A DNA stretch of 64,000 nucleotides from Aegilops tauschii subsp. strangulata (Eukaryota; Streptophyta; Magnoliopsida; Poales; Poaceae), in assembly GCF_002575655.3 (NCBI RefSeq), contig NC_053037.3, positions 446,741,793 to 446,805,792 of the forward strand, written 5' to 3'. Each line of letters opens with the position of its first letter. Position 1 is the first letter of the stretch. Below, in pieces: positions 32,050 to 43,474 of this stretch. Made by a program: the position numbers and the translations under genes. The notes below the pieces were generated by a model. That model ran no database searches. It saw nothing but the letters and a program-made list of their open reading frames with translations, and was not told the origin of the DNA.

Positions 32050-34734
32050 TGTAACATCCCAATTTTCAATTTGGATGTTAATCATTAGGTCATCATATGC
32101 ATCCATATTTTGAACATTTTGAATTTGGTTTATTTGGACTTTTTGATCCTAAAAACCTTAAGCAACTCAAGGACCAATTGAGAGAGTAGGAGGTTTTCAC
32201 AAAATTCCATTTTTGAATTTTCAAAAATTGGTAAATTAGATCAAGTATTTTATTCAGAATTATTTCTCCAATTATTTCAAAATAAATAAAATAATGAGAG
32301 AAGATAATATGACTTCTTCAAAACAGAAAGGAAATAATGGAAATTTAATTCTGAATAAAAATATATTTTTATTTGAATTTATTTGAGTGTTTATTCAGTT
32401 ATATTATGGAAAAATATGCATTTTTAAAAAATTGCATTTAGTCCGGAAAAATGTTCACGTTGTCCTAATTATTAGGAGAGGACGGTGAAAATTGTTTCTG
32501 GAATCTTAGGATTTTCATTTTATTTGATTTTGGATTTTTCTCTGCGGTGAAATCATTTTTTTTAATCTTTCGGACCGAACTGGGCCGAAGGTTCAGCCGG
32601 CCCAACCCGCGCCACCTCCTTCCCCGAGTCGTGCCCGAGGGGGACTCGCCGGAGTCCAGCGCCGCCACGCGCCCCGCGTCGCCCCTTGCCCAAGTCGGAG
32701 CCCCCCGGCCCCTTTATATAGCGTGCCGCCCCCTCTCCTCCTCATCGAGCTGCCGCCGCCGCCAAGCAGCAGCAGCAACAGTCAGCAGCCGCCGCTGCCC
32801 CGCGCCGCGTAGCCGCCGCCCGCTGCCTCGCCGCCCCGCCGCCTCGCCGGAGCCGCCACCCACCCCGCCGACGTCGCCGTTGACCGCCGCCGGTTTTCGT
32901 CAATCGAACCGTTATAAAACCGAATCGCCGCCTGGTTTTTTTGGTTTATACGTTTAGATCGGTTTTATTTTTAGGGTTCGCTAATTAGCGAACGTTCACC
33001 CAATCTCTTCTGTTAGCGAACAAATTTTTTTGTTAGTCTCTGTTAGCAGACGTTCGTCCGATCGATTTTTCTTTTTAGTTTTATTTTCGGTCAGGGACCT
33101 ATCTGTAATTACTTTTATCACAGATTAGTCCCTGAACTTCAAACCCTCGTTACTTTTTGCTAGTTTGTCCAAATCCAGTGAAACCAATGCCAAAATCTCG
33201 CCTCATTCCCCTCTATTCAGATAATCTACTTGAACATGATTTTGGAAATTTAATACTTGGTTTCAAGCAAATTTGAGTTTGAACTTCTTTTCATCGTAGT
33301 TTGAGTTTCGTAGCTCCGATTCGATTGATTCGTTTTGCTAATCTAAGCTCTTCACTTGTACTTTTCATTTAGATAGTTTCTTTTGGGTTTTACCTTTGCA
33401 TCTTATTTAAATGCTTATGTATGCTATTGTTTGTTCACGATAGGGTTTCCGGAGTGTGAGGCTTGCTACTACGAATCACTAGGGTTTTCCGATCGTCAGC
33501 AAGGCAAGTAACACTTTGATCATATCCCTTTATTACCCAGTTTTTATGCATTAGTTTCAACCCTCAAACATTGCATGAGTAGGTTTGATAACATGTGGGT
33601 ACTGGGAAGTAGTTGATGAGGTAGGAACCTATTGTCTTATAATCAAACCCTTGGGTGTTACTACGTTATGCTTACTGCTATGGTATGCTCGTAGACGTGG
33701 TTTGGTTTGAGATAATTCATGAAAGATGTGAGAGATATTGTTAATTAAGGGTTTAACTTAAGGTGGCTACTTTAATACACATCTGGGTGGATTGGTTGTG
33801 GGTACCTGGGGATATACCAGTGTTGTCCAAGGAGATCCCGGGGAACCTGTGTGATCATCCTATGGTTTGCCACCCAGGGTCAAAGGGATCATAAGATTAT
33901 TCATGCTAGAAACTTCTGTGTGCAGCCACAAGCCATTATGGGCTCTGGCATAGTTGAGTATGTTGTGTGACCTCTTTCAGTTGTAGACTAGCAGATGTAG
34001 GGGATGTAGGTGGTACTGTCTACCCATCGTAAAGAGTTAGTGCTTCTGAAAGACTGTGTCTCGGTCATCCGTTTCTCAAACATCATGTAGTGCGAGAAAT
34101 TCAATGGAGGAGATCGAGTCTTGTGGGGAAAAGTGCGCAAACCTCTGCAGAGTGTACAAACTAATCATGATTAGCCGTGTCCCCGGGTATGGACATCTTG
34201 AGTATCTGGTACTTGAATTATTATGTTGATCTCATCACTCTACTTAATTAATTTGTTGGGTTCTTAATATTTAACTTTGGGATTGAGTTGGGGTTACCTT
34301 CTCAATGTTTTTCAACAAACTTTGTAGACAAATAAAATATATTCTATTGTTGTAGGGGAAAACTAGGTTTATGCAAATGATAACCATAGAGCCTCCACTA
34401 GCCATATATGCATGTAGTGATAGCTGTTATTCTGTTCATTGCTCTATAGTGTTATCTTGCCAGCATATTCCATGTGCTCACCTACACAGGCTACAACGTA
34501 TTATGTTGCATAATTTTCAGACGAAGATTAAGGTGCGCTAGGTCGTTGTCATGCACTTAGTTTTGCCGTGGAGTTGGATGGACTCATTTACCTTCGAAGT
34601 TTCCGCAGTTATATTATTTAGATGGCCTTCAGCCATATTATTGTAATAAGTACTCTTTTTGAGACACTCGATGTAATAAGTGTGTGATTGAACTCTGCAA
34701 TAAATCCTTGACCGTCTGAGGTCTGGTCGCTACA
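32050..34734 (+). repeat. Gypsy 3' LTR
   Basis: Begins tgtaacatccc and ends ggtcgctaca. It is collinear with the 5' LTR but lacks about 58 bp near the end and shows many scattered substitutions, consistent with an old insertion. Confidence 0.88.
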
Positions 34735-35046
34735 AACGCGGAGCAGTCGCGTGCACCAGTAAGTAGCGCTCTCTCGGCCGTCGCGCTGCTTCAAAGCCGG
34801 TGCCAGTGAGAGGTCGCCTCCGCTTTGGCCAGGCATTAATGCGGCACTGACGCTTCGGGGCGACGCTGACCATTTCACGCGGGAAGGGCGCGTCGGAAAG
34901 GGAGGGGGTTTGGGTCGGCCAGGGCAGTAAGACGTGGGCGTGGTGGTGGTATTGATTTTGAACCGTTTCAGGTGTAGTAGTACTGGTAGTTTGCAAAACT
35001 ACTCAATTATTGCACCCAGTTCCCTAAGAAATTGTGGTAAAGAACA
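34735..35046. repeat. Dispersed GC-rich repeat segment
   Basis: aacgcggagcagtcgc, then cgctctctcggccgtcgcgctgc matches 22161-22240. cgcgggaaggg through gccagggcagtaagac matches the patches at 20571-20640 and 22430-22500. The same sequence family therefore lies on both sides of the Gypsy element. No gene. Confidence 0.6.
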
Positions 35047-35899
35047 TTACTTGCAATGCATGCATGCGTGACCAATAAAAACTAGTACAGGCACGCAAAG
35101 ATTTAATGGACATTGTAATCTCAACATGTGATGGGGAGCTCTAAATTTGGATTTGAAACTTATAAAACAAAAAAATTCAAAACAAATAAACTGGAAGAGA
35201 GGGAGTATACCGTAGGATGTGTCCCATACGAAACAAGTTCCTTGGTTTGTCACCACGAAGGTGCGGTTAGAAAGGAGCACAGCATCTTCGTACTCGTACG
35301 GCAACAAATCGGCCGCAGACATCATGGTCCACCTTTGACCGCCATGTGCTGGGTTCGTGAAAGAAATCGCGATGTCGAACACCGTGATGAGAGTGTAATT
35401 TTGGTTGGCGGACGACCTTATCGGGGCTTCTGGGATTGCTATCTTCTTCAATCTTATCGTGGTTCCATCGTACCAATTCACGCGATGGCCTGTTGCATGG
35501 CTGATCCCAATGTTGGACAAAGGTTCTACGGGAACGGTGTCACCATTGTAAATGTTGTGCAAATTGATGTTGGTACCCTCTCGTACATGTGCAAATTGAT
35601 GTTGGTACCCCGAAAAAAAATCTCCACTAGCACCAAGCCTAACCTTTGAAACAGTGGGCAGTGGGGGAATTAGGAAATGGACACGGAAGTAGTCTTTAGA
35701 ATGCATTTACTATGTGATCAAACTCATCACTTACCTGCTCATCGGACAAAATCCGAGCGCCCCTCAACGTCGGCATCTCAAGGGGCGTCAACTTGCAACT
35801 ACGACCATGCCGCGCTGGAGAGACCCCCAAGGAAACATCGTCGCGCATTGCACGTAACATCAAGATGCATTTGTATGAGTAGTTTATCTTGGGAGACAA
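35047..35899 (-). pseudogene. Gene relic, possibly F-box/DUF295-like
   Basis: A minus-strand frame contains LPPL-like IPPLPTVSKVRLG, then GHRVNWYDGTTIRL, QRWTMMSAADLLPYEYEDA and FVVTNQGTCFVWD. This resembles the C-terminal repeats of plant F-box/DUF295 proteins, though I am not certain. Upstream coding sense (35707-35899) continues in another frame, implying a frameshift near 35700. A 32-bp tandem duplication (tgtgcaaattgatgttggtacc twice near 35559-35612) disrupts it further. The frame runs into a Stowaway-like remnant at about 35150-35205, where a donor-like TACG|GTATAC lies. No start or F-box is visible, so it is a fragment. Confidence 0.38.
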
Positions 35900-37270
35900 A
35901 ACGATGAATGAGGGAAGGCCTTATTTGCACATGTGGAGAGGGGTGTGGGTATCTTTTTTGCAAAATTGCCATAGTTTTCTTCCAATCAGTCAGATATAAA
36001 TTGGGCTGCCTATATTGCAGGATGCACGCACACCATCATCACCAACTCTGTTTTTTATAAGACTAGTAGAAGAGAGATAGAGATAGATAGATAGATTATT
36101 ATTATTATAAGAGTAGAGATAGAGATGAGGGAGCTGGCGGGCGGTCCGTTGTACGACATGTTTGCGTCCATCCACTAGCCTGGAATTAAAGCACGCACGA
36201 CATTTACAACGACTGGGATTAGTTGTTTTCTGGGTGCATGGACCAACGCGGACTAGCGGACCTGGTCACCGTTTTTCGGGCACGCCTTTGACAAGTATAT
36301 GTGTGACATGCGTGCATGCAAATCTTGGGTGACCAAACCGTGCAAAGCGGAGCGGTAGGCTGTCGAACTGCAGCCTGCATGTTGCAGCCATGTCATCCAC
36401 ACGCAACCGAAAGGCCAATTCATACTCCACTGGACTATATTATACAACTATGCATTGTTTGGCATCAACGTTCCTTGGAGCTCGTGCTGCAACTGGCGTA
36501 CTCCACAGCCCGCTTCCCTTCTCCTTCCTCTTCCACTGCCCGCGCACGTCCACGGGAAGCGACCGGTCAACCCTTATATAGGAGTGCTAGCACAAAAAGA
36601 TGCATGCGTGACCACTAAAATTTCCTTTCTCTTATCTCTGTGAAATAAATGTGGCATGAAACTCAAAGCCCTTTAAGTCTGAGTATAATGGAAATCATCC
36701 TCCTCCAACTTCGCTTCGCCTGCGTCGTCGTCCTCCTGTTCCAGCTCCTCGTCGTCATTCTCCTCCGGCTCCGCGTGCTGCTCCTCCTCTAATGCCTCCT
36801 CGTCTGGCTTCGGCTAGTCCGGACTCCGGAGGCAGGGTGGCTGCGATCCGGGCTGTGCGCCGCCTCCAGATTAAAGCGCCGCTCCGGCGGGAGTGTGGCA
36901 TATGTCATTACCTTCGGTCGGGCCATGGCTATCGGGCGATGGCGACCAGAGAAGAGGCGGCGGGAGGGGAATGAATGCAGCTACTGTTTGGGTTCGCCGT
37001 CCGGCTTAAATAAATGCGCACCATCACGTGTACCTGCGGGTGCATAAATTGTAACATATGGGTCTGCTTAAGGGGGCGTCACGTAACTGGTACGTGTGTG
37101 AGATTCTGAGAGACAGAGTGCGTGTGTGCGACTGTACTCTTTGGACATGTACTCAGCCTTTTGCATCGGGATATAAGTATAATGGTATTACACTTTAGCT
37201 AGTGATTTGCGTTATATAATTATGAGAAGTTTGTAACTACTAAAGTAAAGTGCAATTTGTCCATGTTATA
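35900..37270. other. Intergenic stretch with a GATA microsatellite and a TATA-like site
   Basis: It holds a (gata)n and (att)n microsatellite at about 36068-36130. A plus-strand promoter-like sequence (cccttatataggag near 36573) follows a CT-rich tract. 36690-37010 is a GC-rich segment resembling the repeat at 21500-22060. No gene with a recognisable product is present. Confidence 0.45.
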
Positions 37271-39110
37271 CAAGTAAATTAAGGTGATTGTTTATCATAC
37301 GAGTAAGGTTGGACGAAGGGTGGTAGGAAAAAATGCTTCGCCTAGAACATGTGTGTGTGAGATGGAGTCTTAGTGTGTGTGTGCGAGGGGTGTGTGTGTG
37401 TGTGTGTGTGTGAAGCGGAGTCTTCGGTGGTGAAAGTAATTTAAGTGTGTGTGGCTTCATCATAGAAAGGTGATGTGTATGGCAGAGGCCACCAACGAGG
37501 GGGTGTGAGAGAGAAGAGGCTCGTAGAGAGGGAAGAGAAGGCGTGTGCGCGTGAGAGGAGTCGACATCGAGAGAACGTGTTTGTTCGAGAGACACCGAGG
37601 AAGACTACTATATATCGATGGTGCATGTAGGCGGGAATTAAACGAAGGGATGGTCTTATTGGTTTCGGGGATATAGGGGAAGAGTGAGAGAGGGGGGGTA
37701 GCTAGAAGGAAATTGTTAAGTGTGAGTGGGTGTTTTACCCATCCATGCGGAAGTTGTTTGCACACAAGAAGAGAACGATTCGATGTGGGGTTAGGGCTGA
37801 GGGTAATTAATTACGTATGGAGACATAGGAGACCTTGAACGCGCATGTGCGAGAGGTATACATGTATACATGGGATGTGTGCGTGCGTGCGCGTGCATGA
37901 TCGAGATAAAAGAAAGAAGACATAAGTCATAAGATCAACGACATGGGAGAGACGGATCAGTATGACAGAGTGGAGGGAAGAAGGCCCGATAATTGAGCAT
38001 GTGTTTTTGTATTTAAGAGATAATGGCATGGGCTGGAGCATGCATCTATGGCGAGCAGAGGGAGCGAGACACAATGATTGTGCAAAAGAGATCAACCTAT
38101 AGATGCATGTATGGAGAGACAGATATAGTGTGCATGATAGGAAGCAAGAGTGCGTGCGAGAAAGAAATGTTGACGGAGAAACTAAAGATAGATAGAGAGA
38201 TAGAGATGCTAGCTAGAGGGACATCGGATAGTTTGAGTGTTGGAGATGACCACCGAGTGGTTCAGAGGGTGAAGTTATGTGTGTGTGAGAGAAAAATAAA
38301 AAGAGGACGCATGACTGCATGTAGAGAGAAACATATATAGGGTGCGTGCTAGGAAGCAAGAGTGAGGGCGAGAAAGAAGGTTGATGGAGAAACAGATAAA
38401 TAGAAAGATAAAGATGCTAGCTAGTGTGTGTGTTAGAGATAAGAGTCGAGTGGATCAGAAGGCTGAGTTATGTGTGTGGGTGTGAGAGAGATAGAGAGAG
38501 GGTGCATGTGAGTCACATACAAACAAATATCAGAGAGAAATGAGATCCTGCGAGACGGAGTTTTGTGTTTGCGAGAGAGAAAGATATTTCACAACAAGAG
38601 TGATGGCTAGAGAGATATATCAGGGAACGCGAGATATCTCTAGGGGAGAGAGTGTGTGTGAGCGACATACAAGAGAATGGTGGAGAGATATGAGACCCTG
38701 GGAGACAGAGTTTGTGTTTGTGTGTGAGAAAGAGATATTTAAGAGGAAGAGTCGTAGCTTCTCATACCTAAGGAGCGCAAGACATCTCTGTGTGTGAGGG
38801 GGTGTGCGTGTGGCACACAGGGGAATAGTAGAGAGAAATGAGACCCCGGGAGACGAAGTTCGTGTTCGTGTGAGAGAAAGATATTTCATGGGGAGAATCA
38901 AAGTTAGAGACACATAGCAGGGAGCGAGATATACTTAGAGAGAGATAGAGTGAAGGTCGAGGGAGAGAGTACCATCAGTGTGTTACGAAGATAAAAGATC
39001 ATTGTTGACATACAAGTAGCACGTGAGATACCCGAGAGACGATGAAGACGTATAGGTCTAGAGAGATATATAAGCATGAGTGATAGCTATATGAGACGAA
39101 TGCATGGATT
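37271..39110 (+). repeat. GA/GT-rich low-complexity tract with nested tandem repeats
   Basis: The plus strand is strongly enriched in gaga, gata and gtgt for about 1.8 kb. Longer units are superimposed: about 210 bp (landmark aggaagcaagagtg at 38139 and 38351) and about 149 bp (landmark atgagaycctg at 38540, 38690 and 38838). All open frames here are low-complexity artefacts. Confidence 0.85.
37390..37412 (+). repeat. (TG)n microsatellite
   Basis: An uninterrupted alternating TG run of about 22 bases within the low-complexity tract. Confidence 0.95.
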
Positions 39111-39454
39111 AAAGGGGATTCAATTATTTAAACTAGAGATCACGACATCGATAACATCATAACAAAAATTGGTGTATCAAACATGCATATTCATTTGAAT
39201 TTGGGGACATGTGTAATGTTATATAGTTTATCAATATTAGTGATCCATAGATTCTTTAATTAGAGACAATGCATGGTTTATATGCAATTAATTTCTAAAC
39301 GGGATTACACTATATGTTGTGTGTGTGAAACACATTATACATGTTTGGGAAGTAAAAAAACCGCATGAAACACACATTAATTGGAGACAGTTAGCGAGGA
39401 ATGCATACATTGGATTTCAACATAAAGTGGTTTCAAATATTTGAAAATCCAAAT
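39111..39454. other. AT-rich flank, nothing recognised
   Basis: No coding or repeat structure was identified between the GA/GT tract and the Gypsy LTR. Confidence 0.4.
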
Positions 39455-39964
39455 TGTCATGGATTTTCCACGGCAGATGTCCTAGTGTGAGGACTTGTCA
39501 TTAGGCCAACGCATCTATGTGGTAGCTTGAGAGGGGTTGATCGGAATCGAGATACGCAACACAAGACAAGGGTTTAGACAGCTTCGGGCCCCGGGAAACA
39601 TCATCCGGTAACAACCCTACATGTTGTTTGTGGCTAGGTCTCATTATCTTCTCAAGGGAGTCGCCGTAAGCCGGCTCTCCTAGTTGTGTCTAGACTTAAC
39701 GATTATTTCTTACTTTTCCCCCCTCTTGGGGTGCCCTGCCCCTCCTTATATAAGTTGAAGGGGCGGGTTACATGTAGAGTCCAACTCGGACTTAAGACTT
39801 AACTATTCTGACTTCTCTTCACCGGCTTCTCTCCATGGGCTTCTTAACGTCTTGGGCTTCTTAACTGCCGACTTATAATCTGGCTTACCATATGGCTTAA
39901 CTGTCTGGCTTAACTGTCTGCCGGCTTACCATGCTTAACTGTCCGCCGGCTTACCCTGCTTAAC
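39455..39964 (-). repeat. Partial tandem copy of the Gypsy LTR
   Basis: These 510 bp are collinear with the outer part of 39965-40584 (both begin tgtcrtgga, then cacggcagatgtcctagtgtgaggactt). The copy lacks the last 110 bp or so of the full LTR. The two copies abut directly with no target duplication between them. Confidence 0.88.
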
Positions 39965-40584
39965 TGTCGTGGATTTGTCACGGCAGATGTCCTAGTGTGA
40001 GGACTTAGTCATGAGGCCAACGCATCTATGTGCTAGCTTGAGAGGGGTTGATCGGAATCGAGATACGCAACACAAGACAAGGGTTTAGACAGCTTTCGGC
40101 CCCGCGAAACATCATCCGGTAACAACCATACATGATGTTTGTGGCTAGGTCTCATTATCATCTCGAGGGAGTCGCCGTAAGCCGGCTCTCCAAGTTGTGT
40201 CTAGACAACGATTATTTCTTATTTGTCCCCCTCTTGGGGTGCCCCGCCCCTCCTTATATAACCTGAAGGGGCGGGTTACATGTAGAGTCCAACTCGGACT
40301 TAAGACCTAACTATTCTGACTTCTCTTCACGGGCTTCTCTCCATGGGCTTCTTAACGTCTTGGGCTTCTTAACTGCCGACTTATAATCTGGCTTACCATC
40401 TGGCTTAACTGTCTGCCGGCTTACCATGCTTAACTGTCCGCCAGCTTACCCTGCTTAACTATTCGCCGGCTTATAATCTGCCGGCTTAAACAGCTTAAAC
40501 AATCTGTGGGGTCACCAATGAAACACCAAGTCCCACCCGGGTTATATCTCCGGCCGGGTCATACCGCGGGGTATATCCCCAGCA
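39965..40584 (-). repeat. Gypsy 3' LTR
   Basis: On the minus strand it starts TGCTGGGGATATACCCCG at 40584 and ends GACAAATCCACGACA at 39965. The purine tract AACTGGGGGCTAA adjoins its internal side. It contains several tandem gccggcttaccctgcttaactgt-type units near 40400-40490. Confidence 0.78.
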
Positions 40585-43474
40585 TTAGCCCCCAGTTTAA
40601 TTTGGATTTATCCATGTTAAAATGAACCTGTAAACAGAACACAAGAACAATTTTAACAGGTTATACTCCGGGTTAAATATTCTTGTAAGCCGGTGCCTGA
40701 TCATCCTTAACTCCTTGTTATTTCCTCTTCGAAAATCTGGGTCAATAAGCCAACTTCATAATCAATTTGCTGATGTTGGTTTCTCACAGAGGAAGACTGT
40801 GAAGAATAATTCATTTGACGCAGCTCCCAATGCTTAAAAACATTGGTCTTGAAATACTCATCTGATCTTCAGCCGGCTTGAAAATGTAGATCTTGCCAAT
40901 TTATGATTACCAAAATTGCGGGGTTATAAAACTGGTGATTCCGGGTTATGACTGTTATAGACACCGGGTCATGATTTTTGCCAACGCCGGGTCACACAAT
41001 TAATCTTCCTGATTTGCCCAAAACTGAGAATTTGAAGATGTTCCTCCTTTATATGCATATTACCTGTAGCCCCCAAGTCTTGAGCAGAACAAAGTGATGA
41101 CTTAAGACTTGCTTCAACATAAATATTACCACCTTGAAGAAATCCATGTTGTTCATCTCAATCACTATTCAGAACTGAGTATTCCACATATGTAGCCCCC
41201 AAGTGCCGGGTTGTCATGCTTGCAGCAACCTGGGACTTGTAATCGCCTTATGCTCATAAAAAGTTCAACCGGTGTAGCCCCTAAGGGCCGGGTCATTATG
41301 CAATAATGAGCAGGGACTTTATAGATATGATCATGTAGACTTGAACAGCAGCGTGTAGCCCCCAAGGGCCGGCTCAAGAACACAATACTGAGCTCGGACT
41401 TTATATATACTTCATTGAAAATAACATCATATGATGTAACCCCACCATGGGGCTTGAACCCACGTCCACAAGGTTAAGAGTCTTGTCCTCTACCAACTGA
41501 ACAATGAACCCTTCAATATAATGGATTAAGGCTTGTGTACCTTGAATTTTTAGCAGGTGCAATTGGTAGCCCCCAAGGGCCGGCTCATTACGATGTGATG
41601 AGTCGGGTCTTCAATAAGGCAAGTAAAAATGACTTTGCATTAGCCCCCAAGTACCATGGTGCATGCTGGCAGTGACATGGGACTTGCATATTTGATGTAA
41701 TCTCAACTTGAATAATGTAGCCCCCAAGTGTCGGGTCGTAAGCCTGCAGCAACTCAGGACTATTCCTTCCATTGTAGAATAAATCATTTCCATTGCGCTA
41801 AAGCGACTTTGAAAACCTCAATCATAATACTGGTTATTGATAACCATAATAAAAATCCAACCATGTTGGCTATTAAAGATTTGAATAATATAACCCAATG
41901 ATTTATAAGCGCATGATTCCAATGGCGCAATCCAAATATATACTGGCAACTTAACGTCCAAAGCCAGGCCGGGTTAATAAACACCAGATATTATCTTATC
42001 TCATACTGGCGACTTATAGTCGAAAGCCAGGCCGGTTTAATAAACACCGGTGAATCATAAAGCATATAAGCCTCATCAAATAAACCTCAAAAGATCTGTC
42101 GAATAAAAACAAACGAGAAACGAGGCTTTTCATGGGCTGCCAGGCTGAAAATCGAGTGCTTTCACGGGCCGCACAACCACTGAGTTAAACCAATATACAA
42201 ACCTTATAAGATGGACCTCACATAACCAATCGTCGTTTTAACTTTGACAAGTTCAGGGTCTGCATAAGATTGACTTGTCAAACGTTCGGCGGGTCATTCC
42301 AGGATTACCTGGGTGGAGTGGCTTACTTAAAAAGGCAGGATAACCCGGGGTTTTAGGTGAATACACCTGGCTTCCAGCCTGGCTTTTAAGCCTGTTACAA
42401 GGGTTATAAAAACTCTTTGTTCTTTAGAACAAGGAGCCCCCAAGCAATATTTTTGAGCTGTGCTCAGCGAGTACATATGTTTGAGTTGTGCTTTGCAACA
42501 GACTCTCTTTGGTCCCTTTAACCTGGGTAGCAAGCCCCCAAGTGTTTTGTAAGAATGGCATATAATACGGATTAAAGGGTAATCATAGCTTCGCTTCAAT
42601 GAGCAGGAAGCCCCCATGTGATCAATAATATGTAAGCCAATAAGGCAGGATACCCATGTTTGAACCGCGCATCATGGCAATAGGTCCTCTTCGGCAACCT
42701 TTAACTTTTTGCAAGAGATAAATTCTTCTTGAGCCGGGATTTTGAACCGGATATTGAGAGCTTCAGAGCTTTGTGGGAGACAGATTTTCCCTTGAACCGG
42801 AATCCTTCATTTGAGCAGGAAATTTTCTGATGGCCTTTAAATTTTCATCAATATAACAGTAGCCGCCGGGACCGGGTTATCTTCTCTCAAATGATCCGGA
42901 GTTCTTGAATTGGCTGGGTCACGTCATTGTCGCCCCCAAGTCTTAAGACTGCTCGAGGAGTTGGCTTGAGACTCTCCATGCTTGACCACGATATGATCAG
43001 TGGATTGCTCGAATATGTTGAATCTTGGTAGGTTATAATTGACCCTATTCATTGACCCGTCCGGTGTAGGTAAGGGCCATAGCTTGATGGCCTCTTTTAT
43101 AATGATGAATTGTTCTGCATAAGAAATTGCACAAACGAGAGTAATTGTTCTCGAAGAAAATAAAAATATATCAATAAGAATTGATTGGATAGCTTTCACC
43201 TGATTTGTCTGGACGAAGAATCAGTTGTATATAGCGTACATAGATCATCTCTAGTAACTTCAGCTGTGATTTAGCCATTCTCTCATGGTTGCGGTGGAGG
43301 TGGAGGCTCAAAGCGCAGCACCGGGCTGCTCAAAAAGGTATCCTCCGGGTCATGTTGACCATTGAATTTTTTTAGACCACTTTGACCTTTCTTCCAATCC
43401 AATCTCCTCTTATCTCTTCTTTCGCTGTTAAGAGACAAAACGAGACCCGCCACCACAGGGCGGCTCGAGGCCGG
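40585..43474 (-). repeat. Internal region with repeated polypurine-tract-like motifs
   Basis: The minus-strand motif CTTGGGGGCTAC, often preceded by CCGGCNCTT- or CCGGC-type sequence, recurs at about 41074, 41191, 41275 (one mismatch), 41356, 41567, 41642 and 41718. Weaker forms occur at 42437, 42533 and 42932. The same core forms the tract beside the LTR at 40585-40599. No open frame with a known domain is found in this 2.9 kb. Confidence 0.72.
41439..41511 (-). tRNA. tRNA-Lys(CTT)-like sequence, probably a pseudogene
   Basis: The minus strand shows a recognisable plant tRNA-Lys body: D loop TTCAGTTGGTAGAG, anticodon loop CTCTTAA with CTT, then CCTTGTGG, T arm GTGGGTTCAAGCCCCAT and GGTGGGG. 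The 5' acceptor half (GGGTTCA) does not pair with the 3' half, the D stem has a mismatch, and one anticodon-stem pair is A-C. The internal B box (GGTTCAAGCCC) is still close to consensus, so polymerase III transcription is conceivable. It lies inside the Gypsy internal region; wheat tRNA-Lys counts are known to be inflated by transposon-borne copies. Confidence 0.75.

Larger units (their letters stand above)
24762..34734 (+). mobile_element. Decayed Gypsy retrotransposon, LTR start TGTAACATCCC type
   Basis: A 10-kb element in plus orientation has two LTRs of about 2.7 kb, a tRNA-Met primer-binding site, a polypurine tract and gag-protease-RT-RNase H-integrase order typical of Gypsy. Stops and frameshifts occur throughout, many as TAG at former CAG, TGG or TAT codons. 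The integrase core is largely deleted and no chromodomain is seen. No matching target duplication flanks it (gccag versus aacgc), and the left LTR has lost its TG. It is an old copy; the lineage may be Tekay-like. Confidence 0.88.
39455..43474 (-). mobile_element. 3' end of a Gypsy element with duplicated LTR
   Basis: In minus orientation this comprises an LTR (39965-40584), an extra partial LTR copy (39455-39964), and about 2.9 kb of the distal internal region up to 43474, where an Athila-type LTR interrupts it. No polyprotein part is present. The LTR ends TGCTGGGGATATACC and CCACGACA resemble a wheat Gypsy family (I recall Jeli/Nusif-like names, unsure). The internal part contains an array of purine-tract motifs and a tRNA-like sequence. 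Confidence 0.68.

Noticed and set aside
24757..34739. Perfect target-site duplication for the 24.8-34.7 kb Gypsy element
   Set aside because: The 5-bp flanks are gccag and aacgc, which do not match.
37266..38913. Reading frames of 85-109 codons in the GA/GT tract
   Set aside because: Simple-sequence composition keeps frames open; the translations are low complexity.
41439..41511. Functional tRNA-Lys gene
   Set aside because: The acceptor stem does not pair and the D and anticodon stems have mismatches, so it was called a probable pseudogene.
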